Positions 1 to 5,890 are shown, counted from the stretch's first letter. The stretch: 6,171 nt of DNA from Oscillospiraceae bacterium (GCA_015065395.1 SVQJ01000109.1:1-6171), one strand, 5' to 3'. The notes: a model not told the origin generated them from the sequence alone. Made by a program: numbers and translations.

Positions 1-1
1 T

Positions 2-301
2 GCTCACCGCGAGGGTTATCCCGAGATCGGTCTTTACTGGGAAAAGGCAGCATACGAGGAAGCTGAGCACGCTGCGAAGTTCGCAGAGCTTTTGGGTGAG
101 GTAGTTACCGCTTCCACAAAGAAGAACCTTGAGATGAGAGTTGAGGCTGAGCGCGGTGCTACCGCAGGCAAGTTCGAGCTTGCAAAGATGGCAAAGCAGA
201 ACAATCTTGATGCTATCCACGACACCGTTCACGAGATGGCACGCGACGAAGCTCGACATGGCAAGGCATTTGAGGGTCTTCTTAAGAGATATTTTAAGTA
301 A
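2..301 (+). CDS. rbr: Rubrerythrin-family peroxidase (NADH peroxidase type), C-terminal part
   Basis: The gene is cut by the left edge of the window; 99 codons remain, with the first whole codon at position 2 and a TAA stop at 299-301. The visible protein is the second half of a four-helix ferritin-like bundle. It carries the di-iron helices YEEAEHAAKF and MARDEARHGKAF, whose Glu and His residues (EExEH and DEARH) are the expected iron ligands. The stretches GEVV.STKKNLEMR and LDAIHDTVHEMA closely match what I remember of clostridial rubrerythrin / NADH peroxidase proteins. Family members reduce hydrogen peroxide in the cytoplasm of anaerobes, taking electrons through a rubredoxin-like iron site. 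That site lies at one end of the protein, outside this window, so the subtype (classical or 'reverse' rubrerythrin) cannot be decided. A strong terminator follows 16 nt after the stop, so this gene ends its transcript. Confidence 0.93.
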   Translation, partial: AHREGYPEIGLYWEKAAYEEAEHAAKFAELLGEVVTASTKKNLEMRVEAERGATAGKFELAKMAKQNNLDAIHDTVHEMARDEARHGKAFEGLLKRYFK

Positions 302-317
302 TATTTCAGCACTTTTT

Positions 318-348
318 AAGGGCAGGGCACGCGCCTTGCCCTTTTTTT
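318..348 (+). terminator. Intrinsic terminator of the rubrerythrin gene
   Basis: An 11-bp stem (318-328 pairing with 333-343, one G.T pair) closes a 4-nt ACGC loop and runs directly into seven T residues at 342-348. The GC-rich core GGGCAGGGC pairs with GCCTTGCCC. It sits 16 nt past the rubrerythrin stop codon and has every property of a Rho-independent terminator. Confidence 0.93.
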
Positions 349-428
349 AGTGTGGAAAAAATGTGGAAAACCTCGACCTTTTTCCTCGCAATAGCAAAAA
401 ATATGGAATAATTATACCACCATAACAG

Positions 429-459
429 AAAAAGAGCGGCACTTACGTCTGCTCTTTTT
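429..459. terminator. Bidirectional terminator-like hairpin
   Basis: AAAAAGAGC at 429-437 pairs perfectly with GCTCTTTTT at 451-459, and a further G.T and G-C pair can form inside. The A-run on one side and T-run on the other let the structure work in either direction. It lies about 130 nt past the rubrerythrin stop with no gene immediately upstream on either strand. It may be a back-up terminator or the relic of a lost gene's terminator. Confidence 0.6.
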
Positions 460-517
460 ACGTTGTTTAGGATTATGTTCAAATTGGAATTTATCGGACA
501 GCTTGCAGACAGACATT

Positions 518-634
518 GTCGTAGGGGAGGGGCCCCCTCTCCCCTACGACGACGTTTAACGTTATCCTTTGTTCGTGCATCAAATGGCGTTTGCGACGTG
601 TGCAGATATGCGGGAGGGGAAACCCCTCCCCTAC
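518..634. repeat. MITE-like element with 12-bp terminal inverted repeats and two internal hairpins
   Basis: GTAGGGGAGGGG at 521-532 is the exact reverse complement of CCCCTCCCCTAC at 623-634, bounding a 114-bp unit. Each end also folds on itself. At the left, 518-529 pairs perfectly with 539-550 (12 bp, extended by three inner pairs). At the right, GGGAGGGG at 612-619 pairs with CCCCTCCC at 623-630 around an AAA loop. The element has no coding capacity of its own and sits between terminators, a usual landing place for small non-autonomous repeats. From memory, GTAGGGGAGGGG-type repeats are scattered through Ruminococcus-like genomes. No clear target-site duplication is visible, so its mobility is inference. 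Confidence 0.6.
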
Positions 635-724
635 ACCAAATTATTGCTTTTGCCTATCAAATATCAGCTTTACTCTTAATCATCAATAATAGTGTTTTCC
701 CTTAACAGACGTAATTGTAACTAT

Positions 725-749
725 GACATCCACCGTTTTGGTGGGTGTC
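725..749 (+). terminator. Terminator-like hairpin with weak T-tract
   Basis: GACATCCACC at 725-734 pairs with GGTGGGTGTC at 740-749 (ten pairs, one of them T.G) around a GTTTT loop, followed by the interrupted T-run CTTTGCTTTT. The stem is strong, but the U-tract is broken and no gene ends just upstream. It may be a terminator isolating the downstream small genes, or another copy of a dispersed hairpin repeat. Confidence 0.45.
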
Positions 750-776
750 CTTTGCTTTTGTGTGTAGATCCGTGAT

Positions 777-795
777 AGTGTGTATTTTACACACT
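777..795. promoter_or_regulatory. Perfect 8-3-8 palindrome, possible operator
   Basis: AGTGTGTA and TACACACT are exact inverted repeats separated by TTT. The site lies 54 nt upstream of the 37-codon small ORF. Its size and symmetry fit a binding site for a dimeric helix-turn-helix regulator. It could equally act as a short RNA hairpin. I do not recognise the sequence as the site of a known regulator, and no clear promoter could be aligned with it. Confidence 0.35.
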
Positions 796-849
796 CAAAA
801 ACATATTGAATAAATTATTTTCAGTATGTGCGTATCGGCAGAGAGAACG

Positions 850-963
850 ATGGCAGAAAAGATATTAGGGGCTCTCTCCGAACTTTTGCCATATCTCATC
901 TTGTTTTATTTATTCGGATATGCTATAATCAATGAAGGAATGCGTTTTAGAAAAACAGCATAA
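850..963 (+). CDS. Putative small single-pass membrane protein, 37 aa
   Basis: An ATG at 850 opens a 37-codon frame ending in TAA at 961-963. The product has a short polar start (MAEK), one strongly hydrophobic segment at about residues 5-27 (including LLPYLILFYLFGYAII) and a basic tail (MRFRKTA). That layout of charge, helix, charge is typical of real small membrane proteins and is uncommon in chance frames. The basic tail suggests the C-terminus stays in the cytoplasm. The ribosome binding site is only fair: AGAGAG at 840-845, four nt before the start. The next gene begins 35 nt downstream on the same strand, so the two may share a transcript. The frame overlaps a good-looking promoter at 901-929, which could mean an internal promoter or that this frame is not expressed. 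The family is not recognised. Confidence 0.42.
   Translation: MAEKILGALSELLPYLILFYLFGYAIINEGMRFRKTA
901..929 (+). promoter_or_regulatory. Sigma-A-type promoter for the 76-aa protein gene
   Basis: A consensus -10 box TATAAT at 924-929 is preceded by an extended TG (921-922). It is spaced exactly 17 bp from a weaker -35 box TTGTTT at 901-906. Transcription would start near 936, leaving a leader of about 63 nt before the ATG at 999. The site lies inside the putative 37-codon frame. Confidence 0.55.
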
Positions 964-998
964 AACGAAGCGACGAATAGCAAAAAGCGGAGAATAAC

Positions 999-1229
999 AT
1001 GGACATCAAAAAGAAAATAGACGAGCTTACCAAAAAAATCAAAGGCGACAAGGAGCTTCAAAAGGAGTTTACCAAGGATCCTGTTTCTGCGGTCGAGAAG
1101 CTCCTGGGCATCGATCTTCCCAACGATCAGGTGAAGAAGATCGCTGACGGAATAAAAGCAAAGATATCTTTAGACGATATCGGTGACAAACTCGGCGGCC
1201 TTTTCAAAAAAAAGAAAAAGGGCAAATAA
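999..1229 (+). CDS. Small lysine-rich helical protein of unknown function, 76 aa
   Basis: The ATG at 999 has a good ribosome binding site (GGAG at 989-992, six nt away) and a promoter at 901-929, so I consider the gene real. The protein is soluble and probably all helical, with 21 lysines in 76 residues. It shows an N-terminal amphipathic segment (residues 2-25), a central motif DPVSAVEKLLGIDLP (27-41), a second helix (42-55) and a Gly-Gly pair (66-67) followed by a short KKKKKGK tail. I recall similar small proteins of unknown function from gut Clostridia. The layout faintly resembles Nif11/NHLP-type leader peptides, with a DP..A...LGI motif and a double glycine. However, the sequence after GG is only nine residues and mostly lysine, and no modification enzyme or peptidase lies nearby, so a peptide precursor role is only a possibility. 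An A8 run at 1206-1213 near the end could allow frame slippage. It converges on the minus-strand cluster across a long hairpin. Confidence 0.82.
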   Translation: MDIKKKIDELTKKIKGDKELQKEFTKDPVSAVEKLLGIDLPNDQVKKIADGIKAKISLDDIGDKLGGLFKKKKKGK

Positions 1230-1271
1230 GCTGAATCGGGTGTAAAAATTCCTCATCCCTGTCTTATAAAG

Positions 1272-1329
1272 CAAAGAAAGCATTGTAAAAGCTGAAGATT
1301 CAGCTTTTACAATGCTTTCTTTGTTTTTT
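1272..1329. terminator. Long perfect hairpin terminator between convergent genes
   Basis: Positions 1272-1296 pair without any mismatch with 1299-1323 (25 bp, two-base GA centre), and six T residues follow at 1324-1329. The core AGCATTGTAAAAGCTGAA is mirrored exactly. The hairpin starts 43 nt after the 76-aa gene and lies 73 nt past the stop of the minus-strand cluster. It should stop plus-strand transcripts efficiently. On the minus strand the stem ends in CTTTCTTTGCTTT, a poorer U-tract but probably still functional. Confidence 0.9.
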
Positions 1330-1396
1330 GGAACACAGTCGCTTTTTCTTTTATAATTTGGTTTTACCAGATCATGCAGAGCAAAAGGCATCTGCG

Positions 1397-2212
1397 TTAT
1401 TTATCCTCTTTCGGTGCCTCGTATTCAACTATTGCCTTAAGGAAAGCCTTATGAGCTTTAAGGAGAGCTTTCTTTTCCTTTTCGCTGTTCAGATCAATGG
1501 CATTGGTGACCCTTACTGCCAGCACAGTATTCTGAGGGATATACTGAATGGCGGGGTTTGACTTATAAAACTCAGTTTCACCGAGATATATTCCGTACTC
1601 TCCGTAGGCACTTTCGGGTATATCTTCTCCGAAAATTTCGGAAAGCGGCACAAAGCCATCACAGGCGACTATCTCATCATGAAGCTCCGGATCCAGCATA
1701 CAGAACAGATAGGTACCTGCAGCTATGGAATTCCAGAAGCGCTGATAGGCATTATTATTCTCAGCCGCATCATAGGTATAAGAGGGATCCAGCTTCTTAT
1801 TAGCTTCGATTATTCTTTTCGGGATATATGTGGTATCCGCAAAGGTGATCTCCAGCTTCTTATCTTTGTTATAGTCACCCATGACAGCCTTGAATGCCTT
1901 TTCCAGTCTTTCATAATCTCTGCCAACCATCGCCTGGGGCCCCGTATACATGATCGTAACGTCAGGCTCCACGTGGGTGATTATCTGGAAAAGCAATACG
2001 GATACGATGATCACTGCGGCAATGATCAGTCCTGCGTGCCATTTATGCTGATACCAGAAGTTTTCAAGCTTGCCGATCTTTCTCGTTTCGATATGGCTTT
2101 CGTGCTGATTGATCTGATCCTCGTTCTTGCCTTTCAGCACCTTCATAGCATTGGATTCTTCTATTTCAAAATCAGTGCTTGCTTCAAATTCCTGTTTCTT
2201 TTTTTCTTCCAT
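1397..2212 (-). CDS. Single-pass membrane protein with extracytoplasmic domain, unknown function, 271 aa
   Basis: The protein begins with a charged, Glu/Lys-rich cytoplasmic segment (1-50). A juxtamembrane FWYQHKWH patch (52-59) and one membrane helix (about 60-79, GLIIAAVIIVSVLLFQIIT) follow. The remaining 190 residues should lie outside the membrane by the positive-inside rule. That domain opens with EPDVTIMYTGP (82-92) and contains TYLFCMLDPELHDEI (167-181) and the segment GFVPLSEIFGEDIPE (186-200). The alternating pattern weakly recalls the fold of solute-binding proteins, but I cannot assign a family. I recall similar proteins in gut Clostridia annotated only as hypothetical. The start at 2212 is supported by AAAGG eight nt upstream on the minus strand. 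It is the last gene of the cluster and lies 170 bp after the FHA-ABC transporter. A role as extracytoplasmic partner or sensor of that transporter is inferred from position only. Confidence 0.88.
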   Translation of the reverse strand: MEEKKKQEFEASTDFEIEESNAMKVLKGKNEDQINQHESHIETRKIGKLENFWYQHKWHAGLIIAAVIIVSVLLFQIITHVEPDVTIMYTGPQAMVGRDYERLEKAFKAVMGDYNKDKKLEITFADTTYIPKRIIEANKKLDPSYTYDAAENNNAYQRFWNSIAAGTYLFCMLDPELHDEIVACDGFVPLSEIFGEDIPESAYGEYGIYLGETEFYKSNPAIQYIPQNTVLAVRVTNAIDLNSEKEKKALLKAHKAFLKAIVEYEAPKEDK

Positions 2213-2229
2213 TTTCCATGCCTTTCAAA

Positions 2230-2358
2230 TCAAAGGTTCTGCTCCGCTCTCTTGCTTTTACGCAATACTGCAAGCAGATTCATTATCACAGCTTTGGGCA
2301 AATACCTGTTTTTTGATCCAATAGGAGCAGAATTTGCCGAAAAATCTGACTTTTTCAA
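2230..2358 (-). CDS. Possible small ORF in the transporter-membrane protein gap, 42 aa, TTG start
   Basis: The 170-bp gap can be read as a 42-codon frame starting with TTG at 2358 and ending with TGA at 2230-2232. It would begin 24 nt after the transporter stop and end 17 nt before the next start, which is normal operon spacing. The peptide is basic and contains KKSDFSANSAPIGSKNRYLP followed by an amphipathic stretch VIMNLLAVLRKSKRA. Support is weak: the start codon is not ATG, the only ribosome binding site is AGAGAG-like, and the region also contains inverted repeats (TTCTGCTCC at 2237-2245 with GGAGCAGAA at 2324-2332). It may instead be untranslated leader or a decayed remnant. Confidence 0.28.
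   Translation of the reverse strand: MKKSDFSANSAPIGSKNRYLPKAVIMNLLAVLRKSKRAEQNL
2237..2332 (-). repeat. Inverted repeats in the spacer, possible leader RNA fold
   Basis: TTCTGCTCC (2237-2245) is the exact reverse complement of GGAGCAGAA (2324-2332), so in the minus-strand transcript the two could close a loop of about 78 nt. A second pair, GGCAAAT (2297-2303) with ATTTGCC (2332-2338), competes with it by sharing position 2332 and forming a smaller hairpin. The structures lie in the leader of the 271-aa gene and could influence its expression. No known riboswitch or leader motif is recognised. Confidence 0.25.
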
Positions 2359-2382
2359 GTTTCTCTCTCAAAGCGCTGTTAA

Positions 2383-4701
2383 TTACTTATTCTTTTTGAT
2401 ATTATTGAGCACCAGCACGGCAAGGACAGAGAACACGACCACAAATACACAAAGCATGAACATAGCAAACCAAAAATGCTCGCCTGTATACTCAAAATAA
2501 TCCTCCTGAGGTGTGGGAACTCTCATGCCGTTATAAATATTCTCCAGAGAGTTCAGATCAGAGGTGGTACCGTAGCCCTCCATGGAGAAGCGGCAGGTAG
2601 CAAACCAGGAGATCGCCTCCGTTATTCCGTCAAGCTTAAAAATAAGTCCTGAGAAAAGAAGCTGAGGCATTAGAAGGATGGGCGCCACAGTCATTGCACG
2701 GTCTGCATTTGTTACAAGAGCAGAGACAAAGATTCCCGTTGCGGATGCGGCATAAGCTGTGAGGAAGGTGGTGAGAAGTATCTCAAGGAAGGCTCCCATC
2801 GCCACTCCCTCATAGGGGAGACCTACCATCATAGCAAAAACGCCGGTGAGAAGGAACGCCTGTACCATACATACAAGACCCATTACCACAAGCTTTGACA
2901 TAACGTACTGTCCGAGAGATAGACCCGTCATATACTCACGGCGGAGTATTACTCTCTCCTTGCATATTTCCTGGATGGAATTAAGTATTCCTATCCAATA
3001 TGCGGAGCAGGCAAGGGCAAACAGCAGGCTTTTCGTTATACTGAGCTGCTCAAACTGTTCTCCGTCGGCAACGAATGATATAAGGAGAGCCAGCAGGGGT
3101 GCCTGGAGAAGAATAAGAAGCAGGCGCACCTTATCATTGATAAGTATATGGAGATTGCGTTTTGCAAGGACAGACACCTGTCTTACCGCACTTTTGATGA
3201 CAGGCCGTTGATTTCCCGCACTCATGGGGATGGGAATATTAACGCTGCCTCTGTAATTCTCGTATTTCTGACTCCAGTACTGAGAATTCTCGGTGATCAT
3301 ATTGTAAACATCCACAATATCCTCAACACCGAAGAATTTAAGCGCTTCATCATAATTTCCGCAGAAGCAAAGCTTTCCGCCTGCTCCCATGAACACTATC
3401 TTATCGCACATTTTCAGGTTCAGCGTGCTGTGAGTTACGAAAATAACGGTCTTTCCCTTGAGAGACATGCTTTTCAGAGTTCTCATAAGGTTTCGCTCCG
3501 TGCCCGGATCAAGACCGGATGCAGGCTCATCAAGGAAAAACAGATTAGGGTCTGACATAAGCTCTACCGCAATGCTCGCCCTCTTCTTCTGACCTCCGCT
3601 GAGCTTCTTGATAAGGGTATCCTTTCTGGCGGTCAGCTCCACGGTATCAATAACCTTCATGATAACGTCATGGCGCTCACGATCGCTGGTATCCTGAGGA
3701 AGCCTGAGATCTGCCGTATATTTCAGCATATCATAAACGGTCAGATTTTCAAATACGATATCCTGCTGAGGAACGTATCCGATAATGCTCTTAATGGATT
3801 CAAAATTTTTATAAAGATCCACTCCGTTCACGTTGACAAAGCCTGACGTTGGGATGCTGTAGCCGCTGATGCAGTTCATGATCGTGGATTTTCCGGCGCC
3901 GCTTCCGCCGATGATGGCAACAAGCTCGCCCGGCTCTATATCAAGACTCACGTTATCACATATTATCTTTCTGCCGTTATCAACCGCCTTTACAATCCGG
4001 GATGCGCCCAGTCTGATACCGCGGTTATATGTACAATAGCTTATTCTGCCGGCAGAAAAGATAAGCTTTGAGTTGGTTATGGTTATAAGATCCTTTTCAT
4101 GGAGCTGATATCTTCCGCTTAGTCTATGTCCGTTTATCCATACACTGTTGGTGCTTGAGTTATCCACTATGAAATATGCACCGTTCTGGGCATGGATCTG
4201 TGCATGGGCTCTGGAAACGGAAACATGGTTCAGGAATATATCACAGCTGCTCTCTCTGCCTATGGTATACACGGGCTTTGCATTGAGATCCACGTGCTGC
4301 CAACGCTCAATAGAATCACTCTGAGCAGAGAATACGAAAAGAACGCCAAGCTCTGATGCTCCGGTTCTGTCGTCTATACGAACAGTATCTCCGTCTCTCA
4401 TATATTGACCCTTAACAAGAACGCCGTTATGGAGGATGCCGTTTTTGCTCCCAAGATCGTCAATAACGCACTGTCCGTTTATAAATCTGAACTGACCGTG
4501 GTGTCTTGACACGTAATGGGAGCGGAGCACTATATCATTTCCTGCTTCCCTTCCGAAGGTTATAACTGCCTTGCCGAAGGTGGTCAGATCCACAAGATAG
4601 GGCTTTGAATCTCCGTCAAAAACGGTTATCCTTGCGCCGCCCGTTACCCCGGTAAAGGAGTTATCGGGGGCAAAATATGTGGTTTTTTCCGATGTTTCCA
4701 T
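2383..4701 (-). CDS. FHA-FHA-ABC transporter: ATPase fused to ABC-2 permease (Rv1747-like), 772 aa
   Basis: One chain carries four modules. FHA domain 1 (about 45-110) has FGRE (49-52), SRHH (65-68) and GSKNG (84-88). FHA domain 2 (about 143-210) has IGRE (147-150), SRAH (163-166) and STNSVWING (183-191). The core FHA Arg, Ser, His and Asn are present in both, so phosphothreonine binding should be intact. The ABCG-like ATPase (about 235-460) has Walker A GGSGAGKST (265-273), a Q-loop PQQD (311-314), signature LSGGQ (367-371), Walker B LFFLDEP (387-393) with catalytic Glu392, D-loop SGLD (395-398) and H-loop His424. The membrane domain (about 500-770) shows six probable helices. As a half-transporter it should work as a homodimer, and the ABCG/ABC-2 architecture suggests export. 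Mycobacterial Rv1747 has the same order and is controlled through FHA binding to kinase-made phosphothreonines. The substrate here is unknown. The start at 4701 has AAGGG nine nt upstream and lies 35 nt after the zinc-ribbon gene, so the two are co-transcribed. Confidence 0.96.
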   Translation of the reverse strand: METSEKTTYFAPDNSFTGVTGGARITVFDGDSKPYLVDLTTFGKAVITFGREAGNDIVLRSHYVSRHHGQFRFINGQCVIDDLGSKNGILHNGVLVKGQYMRDGDTVRIDDRTGASELGVLFVFSAQSDSIERWQHVDLNAKPVYTIGRESSCDIFLNHVSVSRAHAQIHAQNGAYFIVDNSSTNSVWINGHRLSGRYQLHEKDLITITNSKLIFSAGRISYCTYNRGIRLGASRIVKAVDNGRKIICDNVSLDIEPGELVAIIGGSGAGKSTIMNCISGYSIPTSGFVNVNGVDLYKNFESIKSIIGYVPQQDIVFENLTVYDMLKYTADLRLPQDTSDRERHDVIMKVIDTVELTARKDTLIKKLSGGQKKRASIAVELMSDPNLFFLDEPASGLDPGTERNLMRTLKSMSLKGKTVIFVTHSTLNLKMCDKIVFMGAGGKLCFCGNYDEALKFFGVEDIVDVYNMITENSQYWSQKYENYRGSVNIPIPMSAGNQRPVIKSAVRQVSVLAKRNLHILINDKVRLLLILLQAPLLALLISFVADGEQFEQLSITKSLLFALACSAYWIGILNSIQEICKERVILRREYMTGLSLGQYVMSKLVVMGLVCMVQAFLLTGVFAMMVGLPYEGVAMGAFLEILLTTFLTAYAASATGIFVSALVTNADRAMTVAPILLMPQLLFSGLIFKLDGITEAISWFATCRFSMEGYGTTSDLNSLENIYNGMRVPTPQEDYFEYTGEHFWFAMFMLCVFVVVFSVLAVLVLNNIKKNK

Positions 4702-4736
4702 TAAAGATATCCCTTCAAACGTCTATATCTGTTTTT

Positions 4737-5879
4737 TTACTGTCTTGTTCCGCAATTTATGCAGAATTTCGCACCGGCAGGCACTTCTTTTCCGCAGCTT
4801 ATGCACAGGCGCGCGCCGCCGCTTGTATTTTCCTTTTCAACGGGAGCGGCATTCTCAACCTTTGTTCCGCAGTTTGTACAGAATGCAAGCCCCTCCGCAA
4901 GCTCTGCCTTACAGCAGGAGCAGATCTTTTTTGCGGTTGCACCGGGAACTGTTCTCACGTTATCGGAAAAGGATTTGTTTTCCGCCTTTGTTCCGCAATT
5001 AGTGCAGAACATGAGCCCCTTTGCCAAGGGCATACCGCAATTTGAGCAGCTGCTCTCCTCCCTCTCAAAGGTGATCTCATTCTCCACAGGAGCATCAGGA
5101 GCACTTACTCTTGAGGGGTCATTGGAAACGCCAACCCTTGTTCCGCAGTTGGTGCAGAACATAAGGCCCTTGGAAAGAACCATTCCACAGCAGGAGCAAA
5201 GGCTCTTTATTTCTTCAGTGCTCTGAGCCTCAGCAGCGTCATTGGCAACGGCAGCCGATTCATCGGCACTTTCTTCGATCACTGCATCAGGGATCCCCAA
5301 ATCAGGTGCTGCCTCAATTTCTGCAGGCTCTTCTGCGATCTCCTCAGCCGCAGGTGCAAGCATTGATGCACCGCAATAGTTGCAGAAAGCAGAGTCCTCG
5401 GAAACATTCTTTCCGCATACGGGGCAGGTCTTGACTGCAGGAGCAGGGGCTGGAGCAGCTTCACCGAGCTTCGCGCCACAGCAGTTACAGAAAACAGATC
5501 CGACGGGAAGAACGCTCTTACAGGAAGGACAGATAGGCTCGCCGTTTTCTGTGATATCCTCTCTGAATTTATGACCGCATACCTTACAGCTTACAGCATC
5601 CTCAGAAGCTTCAGCGCCGCAATCGGGGCAAATGATAACTCCGCGAAGAGCGAGGATCTCGCCGCGCAAAGCGGCAATATTATCATTGGATGCATTAACA
5701 GCACCTACGATCTCTGCATACTCAAAATCGGGAGCAGATGCGTTAAGCTCATAATAGATCTTTCCAAGCTTCTTATAGCTTTCTTCAATAGCATTTTCTT
5801 CAGCGGCGATCTTTTCAAGAGCCGCAGAGATCGCCTCGGCATTCACGATCTCTTTTTCATTGATTACGATATTTTCCAT
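4737..5879 (-). CDS. Multi-zinc-ribbon protein with helical N-terminus (seven CxxC-x10-CxxC units), 380 aa
   Basis: Residues 1-80 contain no Cys and are helical, with likely coiled-coil stretches at about 14-46 and 66-80. Seven zinc ribbons follow, each made of two CxxC knuckles ten residues apart: Cys 84/87-98/101, 117/120-131/134, 152/155-166/169, 228/231-242/245, 278/281-292/295, 320/323-334/337 and 359/362-373/376. The first three are close together. An Ala/Glu-rich acidic linker (about 171-226) separates them from the last four, which share the motif GLMFCTNCGT and look like recent tandem duplicates. No signal peptide or membrane helix is present, so the protein should be cytoplasmic. 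Such ribbon arrays usually bind proteins or nucleic acid and are not normally catalytic. The start at 5879 has a strong GGAGG six nt upstream. It is the first gene after the promoter at 5952-5980, and the FHA-ABC gene follows after 35 nt. A scaffold or regulator role for the transporter is inference. Confidence 0.95.
   Translation of the reverse strand: MENIVINEKEIVNAEAISAALEKIAAEENAIEESYKKLGKIYYELNASAPDFEYAEIVGAVNASNDNIAALRGEILALRGVIICPDCGAEASEDAVSCKVCGHKFREDITENGEPICPSCKSVLPVGSVFCNCCGAKLGEAAPAPAPAVKTCPVCGKNVSEDSAFCNYCGASMLAPAAEEIAEEPAEIEAAPDLGIPDAVIEESADESAAVANDAAEAQSTEEIKSLCSCCGMVLSKGLMFCTNCGTRVGVSNDPSRVSAPDAPVENEITFEREESSCSNCGMPLAKGLMFCTNCGTKAENKSFSDNVRTVPGATAKKICSCCKAELAEGLAFCTNCGTKVENAAPVEKENTSGGARLCISCGKEVPAGAKFCINCGTRQ
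4744..5175 (-). repeat. Diverged coding repeats for the C-terminal zinc ribbons
   Basis: Four copies of a DNA segment reading, on the plus strand, approximately TTGTTCCGCA.TT.GTGCAGAA recur near 4744, 4861, 4988 and 5138. Each encodes the second knuckle (FCxNCGT) of a ribbon. Copies are spaced about 117-150 bp apart and have diverged mostly at third codon positions. This pattern fits duplication within the gene followed by selection on the protein. Confidence 0.7.
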
Positions 5880-5885
5880 AACAAA

Positions 5886-5890
5886 CCTCC
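5886..5890 (-). promoter_or_regulatory. Strong ribosome binding site of the zinc-ribbon gene
   Basis: GGAGG on the minus strand lies six nt before the ATG at 5877-5879. It fixes that start codon and marks a well-translated first gene of the cluster. Confidence 0.85.

Larger units (their letters stand above)
302..849. other. Gene-poor spacer of about 550 bp
   Basis: I see no convincing protein gene here. A reading frame at 463-705 runs straight through an inverted-repeat element and has no family character. The stretch instead contains a terminator (318-348), a second A/T-flanked hairpin (429-459), an element with 12-bp inverted ends (521-634), a third hairpin (725-749) and a perfect 8-3-8 palindrome (777-795). 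Positions 635-724 and 796-835 show nothing beyond A/T-rich sequence. Confidence 0.7.

Noticed and set aside
463..705. 80-codon plus-strand frame
   Set aside because: It runs through the inverted-repeat element, has no ribosome binding site, and its sequence is dictated by the repeat arms (Arg/Pro-rich from GGGG/CCCC).
443..714. Distant inverted repeat TTACGTCTG (443-451) / CAGACGTAA (706-714)
   Set aside because: Only nine bases, not extended in either direction, one copy lies inside a terminator hairpin; a chance match is likely. It does flank the GTAGGGG element, but unevenly.
1679..2500. 273-codon plus-strand frame
   Set aside because: It lies antisense to the 271-aa gene, the spacer and the transporter's end. 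The minus-strand genes have domain or membrane logic and ribosome binding sites; this frame has none.
2846..3555. Plus-strand frames of 121 and 135 codons
   Set aside because: Antisense to the permease and ATPase parts of the transporter, whose motifs prove the minus strand is coding.
4759..5226. 155-codon plus-strand frame with repeated FVPQ.VQNxSP motifs
   Set aside because: The repeats are the mirror of the zinc-ribbon repeats on the opposite strand; the minus-strand frame has the Cys pattern and the ribosome binding site.
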